A stretch of DNA of 64,000 nucleotides from Bacteroidota bacterium (lineage in GTDB: Bacteria; Bacteroidota; Bacteroidia; Bacteroidales; F082), in the NCBI GenBank assembly GCA_009773165.1, contig WOUZ01000006.1, positions 231,484 through 295,483 on the forward strand, read 5' to 3'. A program made the translations under genes and the position numbers. Below, one piece after another: positions 26,919-36,094 of the stretch. Positions within the stretch are counted from its first letter, which is position 1. Each line of letters opens with the position of its first letter. Below the pieces are notes generated by a model. The model was not told the DNA's origin. It worked only from the letters and a program-made list of their open reading frames with translations, and did no database searches.

Positions 26919-27365
26919 TTAATTAAATTTTGCTGGTTTTAATAAAAACAGGCCAAAAACGATCAACGCAAGAGGCCACAAATCATGTACATTAAAACTT
27001 GGGATAAAAGCGGCTACTAAAAAAAGTCCGCCCACACCAATCATTATCAAACCCAATACTAACTGGGTACGTGAAGCTTGCTGCGCTTTCTCAGGATTCA
27101 CTGGATCACTAGTGTCCATAACAGGTTCAGCAGTTGCACCTTTGTCATAAGTTTCAGTTTGTCCGGGCATTACCCAGGGAGCTTCAGGAAGCACAATCCA
27201 AAGTATAATATATACCAAAAATCCGCCGCCGCCAAAAATCAGCAGCAGCACAAAAATCAACCTCACTACAACAGGATCGATTTTGAATTTTTCAGCAATA
27301 CCGCCGCAGACACCTGCGATCACTTTATTCCGGCTACGACGCCAGGGCTCATAGTTATTTTCCAT
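26919..27365 (-). CDS. PspC domain membrane protein
   Basis: A 148-residue protein with a PspC domain at residues 10-60: RNKVIAGVCGGIAEKFKIDPVVVRLIFVLL, then a second hydrophobic stretch FLVYIILWIVLPE. A C-terminal pair of helices (LVLGLIMIGVGGLFLVAAFIP and LWPLALIVFGLFLLKP) is of the LiaI-LiaF-like type shared with the downstream protein. PspC proteins link to phage-shock or envelope-stress responses. It is the first gene of a two-gene unit; no clear TAnnTTTG is seen upstream. Confidence 0.9.
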   Translation of the reverse strand: MENNYEPWRRSRNKVIAGVCGGIAEKFKIDPVVVRLIFVLLLIFGGGGFLVYIILWIVLPEAPWVMPGQTETYDKGATAEPVMDTSDPVNPEKAQQASRTQLVLGLIMIGVGGLFLVAAFIPSFNVHDLWPLALIVFGLFLLKPAKFN

Positions 27366-27768
27366 ATAATTTCATTTGTAAGAATAAACTAAAGACGCAA
27401 TTCTATCAAAATGGTTACATTTCTAAAGCTAAGATACCTGAAATTTTAGCTTTAGGCATAATTATTTTTTTTGATAACGCACATAAGACACATTTTACAT
27501 TCTTCTAAAAATGAAATACCCCTAAATATGGATTATTATTCATCACATTATCAATTGGTTATTTGCGAGAAATTTCAGCATTGATGATTTTCATCACTTT
27601 ATTAAAAAGACATTTTATATCTATTGCTAAACTTGTTATTTATACAAAAGAAAAAATAACAGATTGGAAACGATTGCGGAATCAGGATTAAAAGATTTTT
27701 GTATTTTTAGCGTTTGAATTATGTAAGCATCAACGTATATACTTTTAAACATTTAAACCTTTTAAAAC
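27366..27768. other. Divergent AT-rich intergenic region upstream of icd and pspC
   Basis: About 400 bases without a credible ORF. A near-consensus -7 element (TATTTTTA, 27712-27719) lies about 50 bases before the icd ATG. Nothing else is recognisable. Confidence 0.4.
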
Positions 27769-28998
27769 ATGACGAAAATCAAAGTTGCCAATCCTGTAGT
27801 GGAGCTCGATGGTGATGAAATGACGCGTGTCATCTGGAAATTCATCAAAGAGAAACTTATCCTGCCCTACCTTGACCTTGACATTAAGTATTATGATTTG
27901 GGCATGGAACACAGAGACGCGACAAAAGATCAGGTAACTGTAGATGCCGCCAAAGCAATATTAAAGTACAATGTCGGTATTAAATGTGCCACAATTACTC
28001 CCGACGAAAACAGAGTGAAAGAATTTGGGTTACAAGAAATGTATAAATCACCCAATGGAACTATCCGCAACATTCTTGACGGAACAGTTTTCAGAGAGCC
28101 AATAATTATCCACAATATCCCACGTCTTGTTCCTGGCTGGAAATACCCAATAGTGATCGGTCGTCACGCTTTTGGTGATCAGTATCGCGCTACTGATTTT
28201 GTCACCAAGGGAAAGGGAAAGCTTACCATCACATTCACACCGGAAGATGGTGGTAATGTGCAGCATTTTGAGGTGTATAACTTTCAGGATGATGGAGTTG
28301 CCCTTGCAATGTACAATACAGATCCTTCAATTACCGGATTTGCACATTCCTGCTTCAATATGGCTCTTCAAAAAGGATGGCCTCTTTATCTCTCGACCAA
28401 GAATACTATCTTAAAAAAATATGATGGCCGTTTCAAAGATATTTTTGAAGAGGTTTATAAAAACCATTATGCAGAGCAGTTTAAAGCTAAGGGCATTGTT
28501 TACGAGCATCGCCTCATTGATGATATGGTTGCTGCTGCACTTAAATGGAGTGGGAAATTTGTTTGGGCGTGTAAGAATTATGATGGTGACGTGCAGTCGG
28601 ACACACTTGCACAAGGATTTGGTTCATTGGGACTTATGACTTCAGTTTTGATTACTCCTGACGGAAAAACTGTAGAAGCAGAAGCTGCCCATGGAACTGT
28701 GACAAGGCATTTCAGGGAGCATCAGAAAGGAAATCCAACTTCAACAAATCCAGTTGCAAGTATTTTTGCATGGACGCGCGGCTTAGCTCATCGTGCAAAA
28801 CTTGACAACAACGAAGCGCTTTTACACTTCACCAATATTCTTGAATCAGCTTGTATCTCAACCGTTGAATCGGGTAAGATGACCAAAGATCTGGCGATGC
28901 TGGTTCATGGCAACAACCTTAAAACTGAGCACTATCTTTATACAGAAGATTTTCTGGAAGCAATAAATCAAGAGTTAAAAAACCACTTGTCACGCTAA
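27769..28998 (+). CDS. icd: Isocitrate dehydrogenase (NADP), type II homodimeric
   Basis: TCA-cycle enzyme converting isocitrate to 2-oxoglutarate with NADP. It is of the eukaryote-like dimeric family rather than the E. coli type: begins [18 protein letters not shown], substrate motif [17 protein letters not shown], catalytic region [20 protein letters not shown] and coenzyme site [14 protein letters not shown]. Length 409 matches the family. The citrate synthase gene starts 19 bases downstream, forming an icd-gltA unit ended by a strong terminator, so the two enzymes that make 2-oxoglutarate from citrate precursors are co-expressed. Confidence 0.97.
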   Translation: MTKIKVANPVVELDGDEMTRVIWKFIKEKLILPYLDLDIKYYDLGMEHRDATKDQVTVDAAKAILKYNVGIKCATITPDENRVKEFGLQEMYKSPNGTIRNILDGTVFREPIIIHNIPRLVPGWKYPIVIGRHAFGDQYRATDFVTKGKGKLTITFTPEDGGNVQHFEVYNFQDDGVALAMYNTDPSITGFAHSCFNMALQKGWPLYLSTKNTILKKYDGRFKDIFEEVYKNHYAEQFKAKGIVYEHRLIDDMVAAALKWSGKFVWACKNYDGDVQSDTLAQGFGSLGLMTSVLITPDGKTVEAEAAHGTVTRHFREHQKGNPTSTNPVASIFAWTRGLAHRAKLDNNEALLHFTNILESACISTVESGKMTKDLAMLVHGNNLKTEHYLYTEDFLEAINQELKNHLSR

Positions 28999-29017
28999 TA
29001 ATTTAAATAAATTTTAT

Positions 29018-30355
29018 ATGTCAAACCTGAAAAGTATTTTAAAGGACAAGATTCACGAATGGCGTCCACGCACAAAAACGTTACTCGAAGATTATGGTAA
29101 TGTTGTTGTTGACAAAGTATCTGTTAACCAAATCATTGGCGGAATGAGAGGGATTAAATGTCTGGTAACCGACATTTCATACCTTGATCCAAAAGAAGGC
29201 ATTAGATATCGAGGATATACGCTTCCTGAAGTGTTTGAACTTCTTCCTAAACCAAAAAATTCTGAAATGCCTTATGTAGAAGGCTTACTTCATCTTTTGC
29301 TCACCGGTGATGTTCCAAACGAATCGCAGGTATTAGATCTTGTTGATGAGTTTTCAAAACGCAGAATTCTTCCAAGGTATGTTTATGAAGTTATTGACGC
29401 CTGGCCATGCTGCAGTCATCCGATGGCAATGTTTTCTTCAGCAATTCTTGCTATGGCTAGAGAATCGTTTTTCGCAAAGAAATACAAAGCAGGTATAAAC
29501 AAAATGGATTATTGGGATCCGATGTATGAAGACTCACTTAATCTGCTTGCCAAATTACCTGAAATTGGTTCATATATCTATGCAAAGTTATACCGTGATG
29601 GCAAACGAATCGTTGGCAACCCTGATTTGGATTTCGGAGCCAACTTTGCACATATGATGGGTAAACAAAAGCCTTATGATGATGTTGCAAGAATGCATTT
29701 TATTATTCATGCTGACCACGAAAGCGGCAACGTTAGTGCACACACCGCGCACCTTGTAGGAAGCTCATTATCTGATGTTTATCTATCTACATCTGCCATG
29801 ATCAACGGACTTGCAGGTCCATTACACGGCTTAGCAAATCAGGAAGTTTTGCGTTGGTTACAGGATTTGATGGACAAAATGGGTGGACAAATTCCAACCG
29901 AAGATGAAATGCGTCAATATGTTTGGGATACGTTGCATAGCGGACAGGTAATACCTGGATTTGGTCATGCTGTTTTACGTAAAACCGACCCAAGATATAT
30001 GGTTCAGCGTGAGTTTAGTTTGAAACATCTTACCGAAGATCCAATTTTCAAATATGTTGATTTGCTTTACAAAGTCGTTCCACCTATTTTGCAGGAACAA
30101 GGCAAAGCGAAAAACCCATGGCCTAATGTGGACGCTCAGTCGGGCGTAATCCAATGGCATTACGGAGTCACAGAATATGACTTCTATACTGTTTTGTTTG
30201 GAATTGGCAGATCAATTGGTATTCTTGCTAATCTTATATGGGATCGCGCGCTGCTGTATCCATTGGAAAGACCAAAATCAGTGACGACAGATATGCTTGA
30301 AGAAATGGTAGGCATTCGCGAAAAAAATCTTACACATGATATGCCAGATGAATAA
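29018..30355 (+). CDS. gltA: Citrate synthase (eukaryote-like)
   Basis: Condenses oxaloacetate and acetyl-CoA to citrate. The catalytic residues are in GLAGPLHGLANQEVL (His), PGFGHAVLRKTDPRY (His) and TEYDFYTVLFGIGRSIG (Asp). The early segment GGMRGIKCLVTDISYLDPKEGIRYRGYT resembles mitochondrial-type enzymes rather than the E. coli NADH-sensitive type. Length 445 fits. It is the second gene of the icd-gltA unit. Confidence 0.97.
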   Translation: MSNLKSILKDKIHEWRPRTKTLLEDYGNVVVDKVSVNQIIGGMRGIKCLVTDISYLDPKEGIRYRGYTLPEVFELLPKPKNSEMPYVEGLLHLLLTGDVPNESQVLDLVDEFSKRRILPRYVYEVIDAWPCCSHPMAMFSSAILAMARESFFAKKYKAGINKMDYWDPMYEDSLNLLAKLPEIGSYIYAKLYRDGKRIVGNPDLDFGANFAHMMGKQKPYDDVARMHFIIHADHESGNVSAHTAHLVGSSLSDVYLSTSAMINGLAGPLHGLANQEVLRWLQDLMDKMGGQIPTEDEMRQYVWDTLHSGQVIPGFGHAVLRKTDPRYMVQREFSLKHLTEDPIFKYVDLLYKVVPPILQEQGKAKNPWPNVDAQSGVIQWHYGVTEYDFYTVLFGIGRSIGILANLIWDRALLYPLERPKSVTTDMLEEMVGIREKNLTHDMPDE

Positions 30356-30366
30356 TCCATAAAAAT

Positions 30367-30407
30367 AAAAAAAAGCCGGCTCCCGATTGAGTGCCGGCTT
30401 TTTTTAT
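30367..30407. terminator. Intrinsic terminator after gltA
   Basis: AAAGCCGGC pairs with GCCGGCTTT around a 12-base loop with T runs on both strands. It serves gltA and the converging membrane protein gene. Confidence 0.92.
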
Positions 30408-30418
30408 TAATTTACTTG

Positions 30419-31243
30419 TTACCAATTGATTGTAAATCCATTATTAAATAAAATCCTAGTTGCAATTAAGGTAATTACAGTAAACCAAACAAGTCCACGC
30501 ATAGGACGAATCTGTCTGCTATCATCTTCTTCGAAGAGTAAGTCATCAGAAAATCTCGAACGGAGGAAAAAAATTAACAACATTACTCCAAGAACAATCC
30601 ATCCATAACGTTCGTGAAACATGTTCTTCGGATAAAAATATAAATAGATTATTACAGAGCCAATAAGGTAAGGGACTATCACTTGAGCTGTAATAAAGAA
30701 AGGTGCAATTTTTTCGTTAAACTTTGTAAAGTAGGCATCTGACGAAACAACAACCATTCTGGCAGAGAAAAGAGCCGTAATCAGCAGCCCAAAGAATCCG
30801 ATAATTGAAATAATCATACGTGGAGTATCCAATAAGTACATCCAGTTAAAAACATGACCGATTCCTTCAGTGAGAAGATTTCCTAATAATAGTCCCCCAA
30901 AGACGAAATTGCTGCTGTGAAGAACCATCCAAAAAAAGAAAACTTTCACCGGTATTGCTTCTCCTATCAAATTAAAAAAGGCAAGCAATGAAAAGAGTCC
31001 AAATATGAATGTCAAAATGTAACCAGACGAGAAAATTAAAAAAACCGCATCATGTGTCCATTGATAGGGTTCGATATGGAAAAAGTAACTGGCATAATCA
31101 ACCGTAAGTGAATAATCGAACATTCCTGCCGTCAATACAAAACTAAGTTGGTTAGTATAAAAAATAAACAAGTAAGCCAGCACAAAAGATGCGAGGGAGT
31201 TAATTGTAATAATCCAGAAATTTTCTCGTGTTAAACCTGACAT
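30419..31243 (-). CDS. Multi-pass membrane protein of unknown function
   Basis: A 274-residue protein with about seven predicted membrane helices (for example IITINSLASFVLAYLFIF, AVFLIFSSGYILTFIFGLFS, MVLHSSNFVFGGLLLGNLL and IISIIGFFGLLITALFSA). I recognise no conserved active-site motif; a lone HSSN and several conserved-looking aromatic residues are not enough to call an enzyme. The tail RFSDDLLFEEDDSRQIRP is charged and probably cytosolic. It has its own upstream region, separated from the next gene by a terminator. Confidence 0.75.
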   Translation of the reverse strand: MSGLTRENFWIITINSLASFVLAYLFIFYTNQLSFVLTAGMFDYSLTVDYASYFFHIEPYQWTHDAVFLIFSSGYILTFIFGLFSLLAFFNLIGEAIPVKVFFFWMVLHSSNFVFGGLLLGNLLTEGIGHVFNWMYLLDTPRMIISIIGFFGLLITALFSARMVVVSSDAYFTKFNEKIAPFFITAQVIVPYLIGSVIIYLYFYPKNMFHERYGWIVLGVMLLIFFLRSRFSDDLLFEEDDSRQIRPMRGLVWFTVITLIATRILFNNGFTINW

Positions 31244-31270
31244 TTTATTCTTTTTACTTCAGCAAGGTAC

Positions 31271-31298
31271 AAAAAAAGCCTGTCCTAACCGGACAGGC
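31271..31298 (-). terminator. Intrinsic terminator after the SPT-like gene
   Basis: GCCTGTCC (31278-31285) and GGACAGGC (31291-31298) form a perfect 8-bp stem, followed on the minus strand by seven T residues. Confidence 0.93.
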
Positions 31299-31313
31299 CC
31301 TTAGAAAATTAAT

Positions 31314-32552
31314 TTATATCTCAGCCATCTGTTCCGAATAAGCCTTGTTATCGAGCTTTTCCTTGACTTCAATAAAGGCTTTGATGGTATATTTTACATC
31401 TTCCAATGTGTGTACCGCAGTAGGAATGAGACGTAGCAGAATAATACCTTTTGGCACAACTGGATATGAAACAATTGAGCAAAAGATATTGTAGTTCTCC
31501 CTTAGGTCAAAGGTAATTTGTGTGGCTTCACCTACAGTACCATTGAGCATTACCGGTGTAACAGGTGATTCGGTGTTCCCAATATCCAGACCTGCTTCTT
31601 TAAGTCCACTTTGAAGTGCATGAACAATAGTCCATAATTTCTCACGGTGTTCAGGCTCTGTACGAATCATATCCAAACGTTTGAGAGCCCCAATTACCAT
31701 AGGCATTGGTAATGATTTGGCAAAAATCTGTGAACGCATATTATACATAAGGTACTTTATCACTTTTTTTTCACCAGCAATGAAGCCACCAATTCCTGCC
31801 ATCGATTTAGCAAAAGTTCCGAAATACAGATCAACATCTTTCTGGACGCCAAAATGTTCATCAGTACCTGCGCCGGTAGCTCCCATCGTTCCAAATCCGT
31901 GAGCATCGTCAACAAGTAAACGGAATGGATATTTAGCTTTCAAAGCAACAATTTCCTGTAATTTTCCAAGGTCACCCGACATACCGTATACACCCTCGGT
32001 GATAACTAAAATACCTCCGCCGGTTTCGTCGGTCATCCTTTTGGCACGACGTAATTGTATTTCAAGATTTTCGATATTGTTGTGAGGATATACAAAACGT
32101 TTTCCAAAGTGTAAACGCATGCCATCAATGATACATGCATGAGCTTCAGAATCATAAACGATTACATCCTTACGGTCAACCATTGAGTTAATTACGGAAA
32201 CCATTCCCTGATAACCATAGTTAAGTAGATAGGCCGACTCACGACCAACAAAAGCAGCAAGTTCACGCTCAAGTTGCTCATGATAATTACTTTGTCCCGA
32301 CATCATGCGGGCTCCCATAGGATAGGCCATCCCGAACTGAGCAGCTGCATCAGCGTCAGCTTTCCGAACAGCTGGATGGTTGGCCAACCCAAGATAGTTG
32401 TTAAGACTCCAGATTAAACGTTCCTTTCCTCTGAAAATCATACGATTACTGATATCACCTTCGAGCTTGGGAAACATAAAATATCCCTCTGTCTGATCAG
32501 CATACTGACCAAGAGGACCCATATTAATGGTACATTTATCAAAAACATCCAT
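31314..32552 (-). CDS. Alpha-oxoamine synthase family enzyme (serine palmitoyltransferase-like)
   Basis: PLP enzyme joining an acyl-CoA to an amino acid with decarboxylation. Motifs: NNYLGLANHPAV, AYPMGARMMSGQSNYHEQLE, DSEAHACIIDGMRLH, VDDAHGFGTMGATGAGTDEH and the PLP-lysine segment FGTFAKSMAGIGGF. In Bacteroidota the likeliest roles are serine palmitoyltransferase (sphingolipids) or the related cysteate acyltransferase (sulfonolipids); KBL or AONS remain possible. The RMMSGQ variant differs from the RFLNGT seen in Bacteroides SPT, so the acceptor amino acid is uncertain. Monocistronic, with its own promoter and terminator. Confidence 0.85.
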   Translation of the reverse strand: MDVFDKCTINMGPLGQYADQTEGYFMFPKLEGDISNRMIFRGKERLIWSLNNYLGLANHPAVRKADADAAAQFGMAYPMGARMMSGQSNYHEQLERELAAFVGRESAYLLNYGYQGMVSVINSMVDRKDVIVYDSEAHACIIDGMRLHFGKRFVYPHNNIENLEIQLRRAKRMTDETGGGILVITEGVYGMSGDLGKLQEIVALKAKYPFRLLVDDAHGFGTMGATGAGTDEHFGVQKDVDLYFGTFAKSMAGIGGFIAGEKKVIKYLMYNMRSQIFAKSLPMPMVIGALKRLDMIRTEPEHREKLWTIVHALQSGLKEAGLDIGNTESPVTPVMLNGTVGEATQITFDLRENYNIFCSIVSYPVVPKGIILLRLIPTAVHTLEDVKYTIKAFIEVKEKLDNKAYSEQMAEI

Positions 32553-32578
32553 AAACTAATACTGTATTATTAAAGGTG

Positions 32579-32586
32579 CAAAAGTA
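32579..32586 (-). promoter_or_regulatory. -7 promoter element (TACTTTTG) for the SPT-like gene
   Basis: Exact TAnnTTTG match on the minus strand, 26 bases before the ATG at 32552. Confidence 0.65.
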
Positions 32587-32719
32587 ATAAAATGTATCGC
32601 AAAAGCGCTATATGTGTTTAAAAGAAACTAGTTGCGACTTCATTGATCTTATGAATTTTTAGCATTTATTGCGATAATAAAAACATACTCAAAGCGTTTG
32701 CGCCAACACAAAAAATATG

Positions 32720-32727
32720 TAATTTTG
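32720..32727 (+). promoter_or_regulatory. -7 promoter element for bamD (TAATTTTG)
   Basis: Exact TAnnTTTG match ending 4 bases before the bamD ATG, implying a leaderless or nearly leaderless transcript. Confidence 0.7.
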
Positions 32728-32731
32728 CGCC

Positions 32732-33526
32732 ATGATTAAAAAACTGCTCATCCCGGTTGTCGTTTTCCTGCTTTTCAGTGTCAGTTCTTGTAGCAAATAC
32801 CAAAAATTGCTCAAGAGCACCGATAATGAAGTAAAGTATGAAACAGCCATGGATTTATACGAAAAGAAGGATTACACGCGTTCCCTTGAGCTTTTTGATT
32901 TACTTCAGGCAGCATACCGTGGAACTAATAAAGGTGAAGAAATCAGTTACAGGATGGCTTATTGCTATTACAACCTGAAAGATTACACTGTGGCAAGTTT
33001 CTATTTTAAAAAGCATGCACAAACCTATCCAACATCGGCACGAGCAGAGGAATGCATGTTTATGAATGCTTATTGTTACTATCTTGATTCACCACGTCCG
33101 AGCCTTGATCAATCAAACACCTATTTGGCTATCAAGGAATTACAAGCATTTGCAGATCAATATCCGAAAAGCGAACGTGTTTCAGAGAGCAATAAATTAA
33201 TTGATGACCTTCGGGCAAAGCTGGAAGAAAAAGATTACAACATCGCATTGTTGTATTTCAGGATGCGTGATTATCAAGCTGCTATCACTTCATTCCAGAA
33301 TCTGCTAAAGCGCTTTCCAGACACAGATCGTGGTGAAGAAGTGTTTCAAAATATGGTGCTCGCCAATTACGAATACGCTGAAAAAAGCATTCCCGAAAAG
33401 CAGCGCGAACGCTACGAAGCAGCTGTTGAGTCATACAATAACCTTCGATTTCAATACCCTGAAAGTCAGTATATAAAAGCTCTTGAGCCTATTCACGAAA
33501 AGGCCAGAAAAAAAATTGTCAATTAA
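32732..33526 (+). CDS. bamD: Outer membrane assembly lipoprotein BamD
   Basis: Component of the BAM complex that inserts beta-barrel proteins in the outer membrane. Lipoprotein signal with lipobox VSSC (Cys20) and then tetratricopeptide repeats: EKKDYTRSLELFDLL, ISYRMAYCYYNLKDYTVASFYFKKHAQTYP, RMRDYQAAITSFQNLLKRFPDTDRGEE. Length 264 is normal. First gene of the conserved Bacteroidota block bamD-rpoZ-coaBC-DUF4835-recN. Confidence 0.95.
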   Translation: MIKKLLIPVVVFLLFSVSSCSKYQKLLKSTDNEVKYETAMDLYEKKDYTRSLELFDLLQAAYRGTNKGEEISYRMAYCYYNLKDYTVASFYFKKHAQTYPTSARAEECMFMNAYCYYLDSPRPSLDQSNTYLAIKELQAFADQYPKSERVSESNKLIDDLRAKLEEKDYNIALLYFRMRDYQAAITSFQNLLKRFPDTDRGEEVFQNMVLANYEYAEKSIPEKQRERYEAAVESYNNLRFQYPESQYIKALEPIHEKARKKIVN

Positions 33527-33538
33527 CCCGCATTCAAT

Positions 33539-33871
33539 ATGGATTTTAAGAAAATCAAAACGGAGAACACTGCTGTTACCCGTCAGAAAGACCAGTTTTA
33601 TAAAGGAACAGGTAATATTTATGAGACGGTAGCCATTTTATCCAAACGTGCCAATCAGATTTCAACTGAATTGAAAGAGGAGTTAGGGAAGAAAATTTCC
33701 GAATTCAGCTCTTCATCCGACAATTTAGAAGAAATTTTCGAGAACCGCGAACAGATTGAGCTGGCTAAGTTTTACGAAAAATTGCCAAAGCCAACACTTA
33801 TCGCTGTTCATGAGTTTCTCAACGATCAGATTTATTATCGTAACCCCCACAAGGAGAACAGCGATTTTTAA
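33539..33871 (+). CDS. rpoZ: RNA polymerase omega subunit (Bacteroidota type)
   Basis: A 110-residue protein lying between bamD and coaBC, where the phylum keeps its divergent omega/Rpb6-like subunit. The core NIYETVAILSKRANQISTELKEEL corresponds to the omega helix that clamps the beta' C-terminus. Sequence similarity to E. coli omega is weak, so the call rests on this motif plus gene order. Spacing to both neighbours is 12-15 bases, so it is co-transcribed. Confidence 0.85.
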   Translation: MDFKKIKTENTAVTRQKDQFYKGTGNIYETVAILSKRANQISTELKEELGKKISEFSSSSDNLEEIFENREQIELAKFYEKLPKPTLIAVHEFLNDQIYYRNPHKENSDF

Positions 33872-33886
33872 TTAACACCCAACCCC

Positions 33887-35107
33887 ATGCTGCATGGAAA
33901 GAAAATCCTGATAGGAATCACAGGTGGAATTGCTGCTTATAAAATTCCGCTTTTGATTCGCCTTTTAAAAAAGGCCGGTGCTGATGTTCAGGTGATTCTC
34001 ACTCCTGCTGCTTTGGACTTTGTTACTCCCCTTACCCTCGCAACCCTCTCAGGACATCCCGTTCATATAGGATTTTTTGATAAGGAAACCGGTGCATGGA
34101 ATAGTCATGTTGATTTAGGACTTTGGGCAGACGTATTTATTATTGCCCCCGTAACAGCAAATACCCTTGCAAAAATCGCGCAGGGAATAGCTGATAATTA
34201 CCTTTTAACCGTATATCTTTCAGCCCGTTGTTATGTTATGCTTGCTCCGGCAATGGATCTTGACATGTATAAGCATCCAGCCACTCAATACAATATTGAG
34301 CTATTGAAGCAAAGAGGCCATCAACTTATTGCAGCAACAAGCGGTGAGCTTGCCAGTGGTTTATGTGGCGAAGGACGAATGGAAGAACCTGAGGTAATCT
34401 TCAACCTCATAAAGGAACATTTTAAAACTCACCAGAGGTTTTCAGGAAAAAAAGTTCTGATTTCGGCTGGCCCTACGTTTGAAGCAATTGATCCGGTCAG
34501 GTTTATAGGCAATCATAGTTCGGGTAAGATGGGTATAGCAATGGCAAGGGTTTTTGCTGAACAAGGTGCTGATGTTCACTTAGTTCTCGGACCAACCGAT
34601 TTGACAGCAACTCACAGCAATATCATGGTATATCCTGTTACCAGTGCCGAAGAAATGCTGGATCAGTGCTTATTTCATTTTCAGGATTGTCATATAGCAA
34701 TAATGAGTGCTGCCGTTGCCGACTACAAACCTAAAAAAGCTTCGGATTTCAAGATAAAGAAAAATGAAAACGAGTGGTCGCTGGTTTTGGAACGTACTAC
34801 GGATATCCTCAAAAAGTTAGGTGAGTTAAAAACTGAAGATCAATTACTTGTAGGCTTTGCACTTGAAACAGACAATGGTACTTCCAATGCTTTACATAAG
34901 TTAAGGTCGAAAAATCTGGATCTTATTGTTCTAAATGTGCTGTCAGATGCAGGTGCAGGCTTCAAACACGACACCAATAAGGTGACTCTGATTGACAAAA
35001 ATGAACAGCAAACCGAAATTCCACTAAAACCCAAAAAAGCTATTGCTATGGATATATCAGATGCTGTGGCTCATCTTTTAGGGATTTCAAACAATAAGAC
35101 GACCTAA
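33887..35107 (+). CDS. coaBC: Bifunctional phosphopantothenoylcysteine decarboxylase / phosphopantothenate-cysteine ligase
   Basis: Performs two successive steps of coenzyme A synthesis. The CoaC flavoprotein half (1 to about 180) has GITGGIAAYKIPLLIRLL, the catalytic His in WNSHVDLGLWADV, PAMDLDMYKHPAT, and the Cys-containing loop SGELASGLCGEGRM. The CoaB half shows LISAGPTFEAIDPVRFIGNHSS, AAVADYKP and KTTDILKK-type ERTTDILKKLGE. Length 406 is standard. Confidence 0.97.
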   Translation: MLHGKKILIGITGGIAAYKIPLLIRLLKKAGADVQVILTPAALDFVTPLTLATLSGHPVHIGFFDKETGAWNSHVDLGLWADVFIIAPVTANTLAKIAQGIADNYLLTVYLSARCYVMLAPAMDLDMYKHPATQYNIELLKQRGHQLIAATSGELASGLCGEGRMEEPEVIFNLIKEHFKTHQRFSGKKVLISAGPTFEAIDPVRFIGNHSSGKMGIAMARVFAEQGADVHLVLGPTDLTATHSNIMVYPVTSAEEMLDQCLFHFQDCHIAIMSAAVADYKPKKASDFKIKKNENEWSLVLERTTDILKKLGELKTEDQLLVGFALETDNGTSNALHKLRSKNLDLIVLNVLSDAGAGFKHDTNKVTLIDKNEQQTEIPLKPKKAIAMDISDAVAHLLGISNNKTT

Positions 35108-35147
35108 AAACAGTTTATACACACACACTTAATATCTTCTGCTGCAA

Positions 35148-36047
35148 ATGAAAAAAGTAGTTGTAATGTTTTTTATGGCCATCTTGCTGATCAGCAAAGG
35201 ATACAGTCAGGAATTTCTTGTTAACATAAGCGTTAATGCTCCAACAATCGAGGGCACCGACAGACGTGTCTTTGAGTCATTGCAATCTGCTTTGTATGAA
35301 TTCATGAATAACCGCAAATGGACAAATGCCTCGATAAAAAATCTGGAACGTATTGAGTGCACTATGATGCTCACTGTGCGCGAACGTTTATCATCAGATG
35401 AATATAAGGGGACACTCAATGTTGTTTTACAGAGGCCAATTTATAAAACTTCCTATAATTCAGTGCAATTGAACTTTATTGATGAGAATGTTCAATTCAA
35501 ATACCTGGAATCACAACCTCTGGAGTTTTCTGAGAACTCGTTCAACTCAAATCTGACAGCAGTATTTGCCTACTATGCGTATATAATGCTGGGATTGGAT
35601 TTTGACAGTTTCTCACCCAATGGTGGAGATTCATTCTATACAGCTGCCGAAAATATCGTTAACAGTGCTCAGAACGCAAACGAGCGGGGATGGAAAGCCT
35701 TCGATGGGAACAGAAACCGCTACTGGCTGGTTGAAAACCTAAGAAATCCATCCTACAGAATGCTGCGTCAATTTCTCTACGAATATCACCGTCAGGGTCT
35801 TGACGTTATGTCGGACAATCAGGATGAAGGAAGGGCTGCAATCGCTGCATCGCTATCCTACTTAGAACAAGCCAAGAAATCACGCTCTGATTTATTCTTT
35901 TTACAGTTGCTAACAGATGCCAAGCGGGATGAAATTATTAATATTTTCTCAAAAGGCAGTCCACAGGAAAAAACCAAAGTCGCAAATATTATGCGGGAGG
36001 TTGATCCTGCCAATGCTTCCAAGTACGAAAAAATCCTTGCCAATTAG
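35148..36047 (+). CDS. DUF4835 family secreted protein
   Basis: A 299-residue protein with a signal peptide (about 1-20, ending SKGYSQ). It matches the conserved Bacteroidota DUF4835 family by sequence style (APTIEGTDRRVFESLQSALYEFMNNRKWT, SNLTAVFAYYAYIMLGLDFDSF, GWKAFDGNRNRYWLVENL) and by its fixed place between coaBC and recN. Function is unknown; the location is periplasmic or envelope. Confidence 0.9.
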   Translation: MKKVVVMFFMAILLISKGYSQEFLVNISVNAPTIEGTDRRVFESLQSALYEFMNNRKWTNASIKNLERIECTMMLTVRERLSSDEYKGTLNVVLQRPIYKTSYNSVQLNFIDENVQFKYLESQPLEFSENSFNSNLTAVFAYYAYIMLGLDFDSFSPNGGDSFYTAAENIVNSAQNANERGWKAFDGNRNRYWLVENLRNPSYRMLRQFLYEYHRQGLDVMSDNQDEGRAAIAASLSYLEQAKKSRSDLFFLQLLTDAKRDEIINIFSKGSPQEKTKVANIMREVDPANASKYEKILAN

Positions 36048-36067
36048 GACAATGGTTCAAGAATAAT

Positions 36068-36075
36068 TACTTTTG
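36068..36075 (+). promoter_or_regulatory. -7 promoter element for recN (TACTTTTG)
   Basis: Exact TAnnTTTG match 20 bases before the recN ATG, so recN can be transcribed independently of the bamD block. Confidence 0.65.
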
Positions 36076-36094
36076 CGCAAAAGCCTGAACTTTT

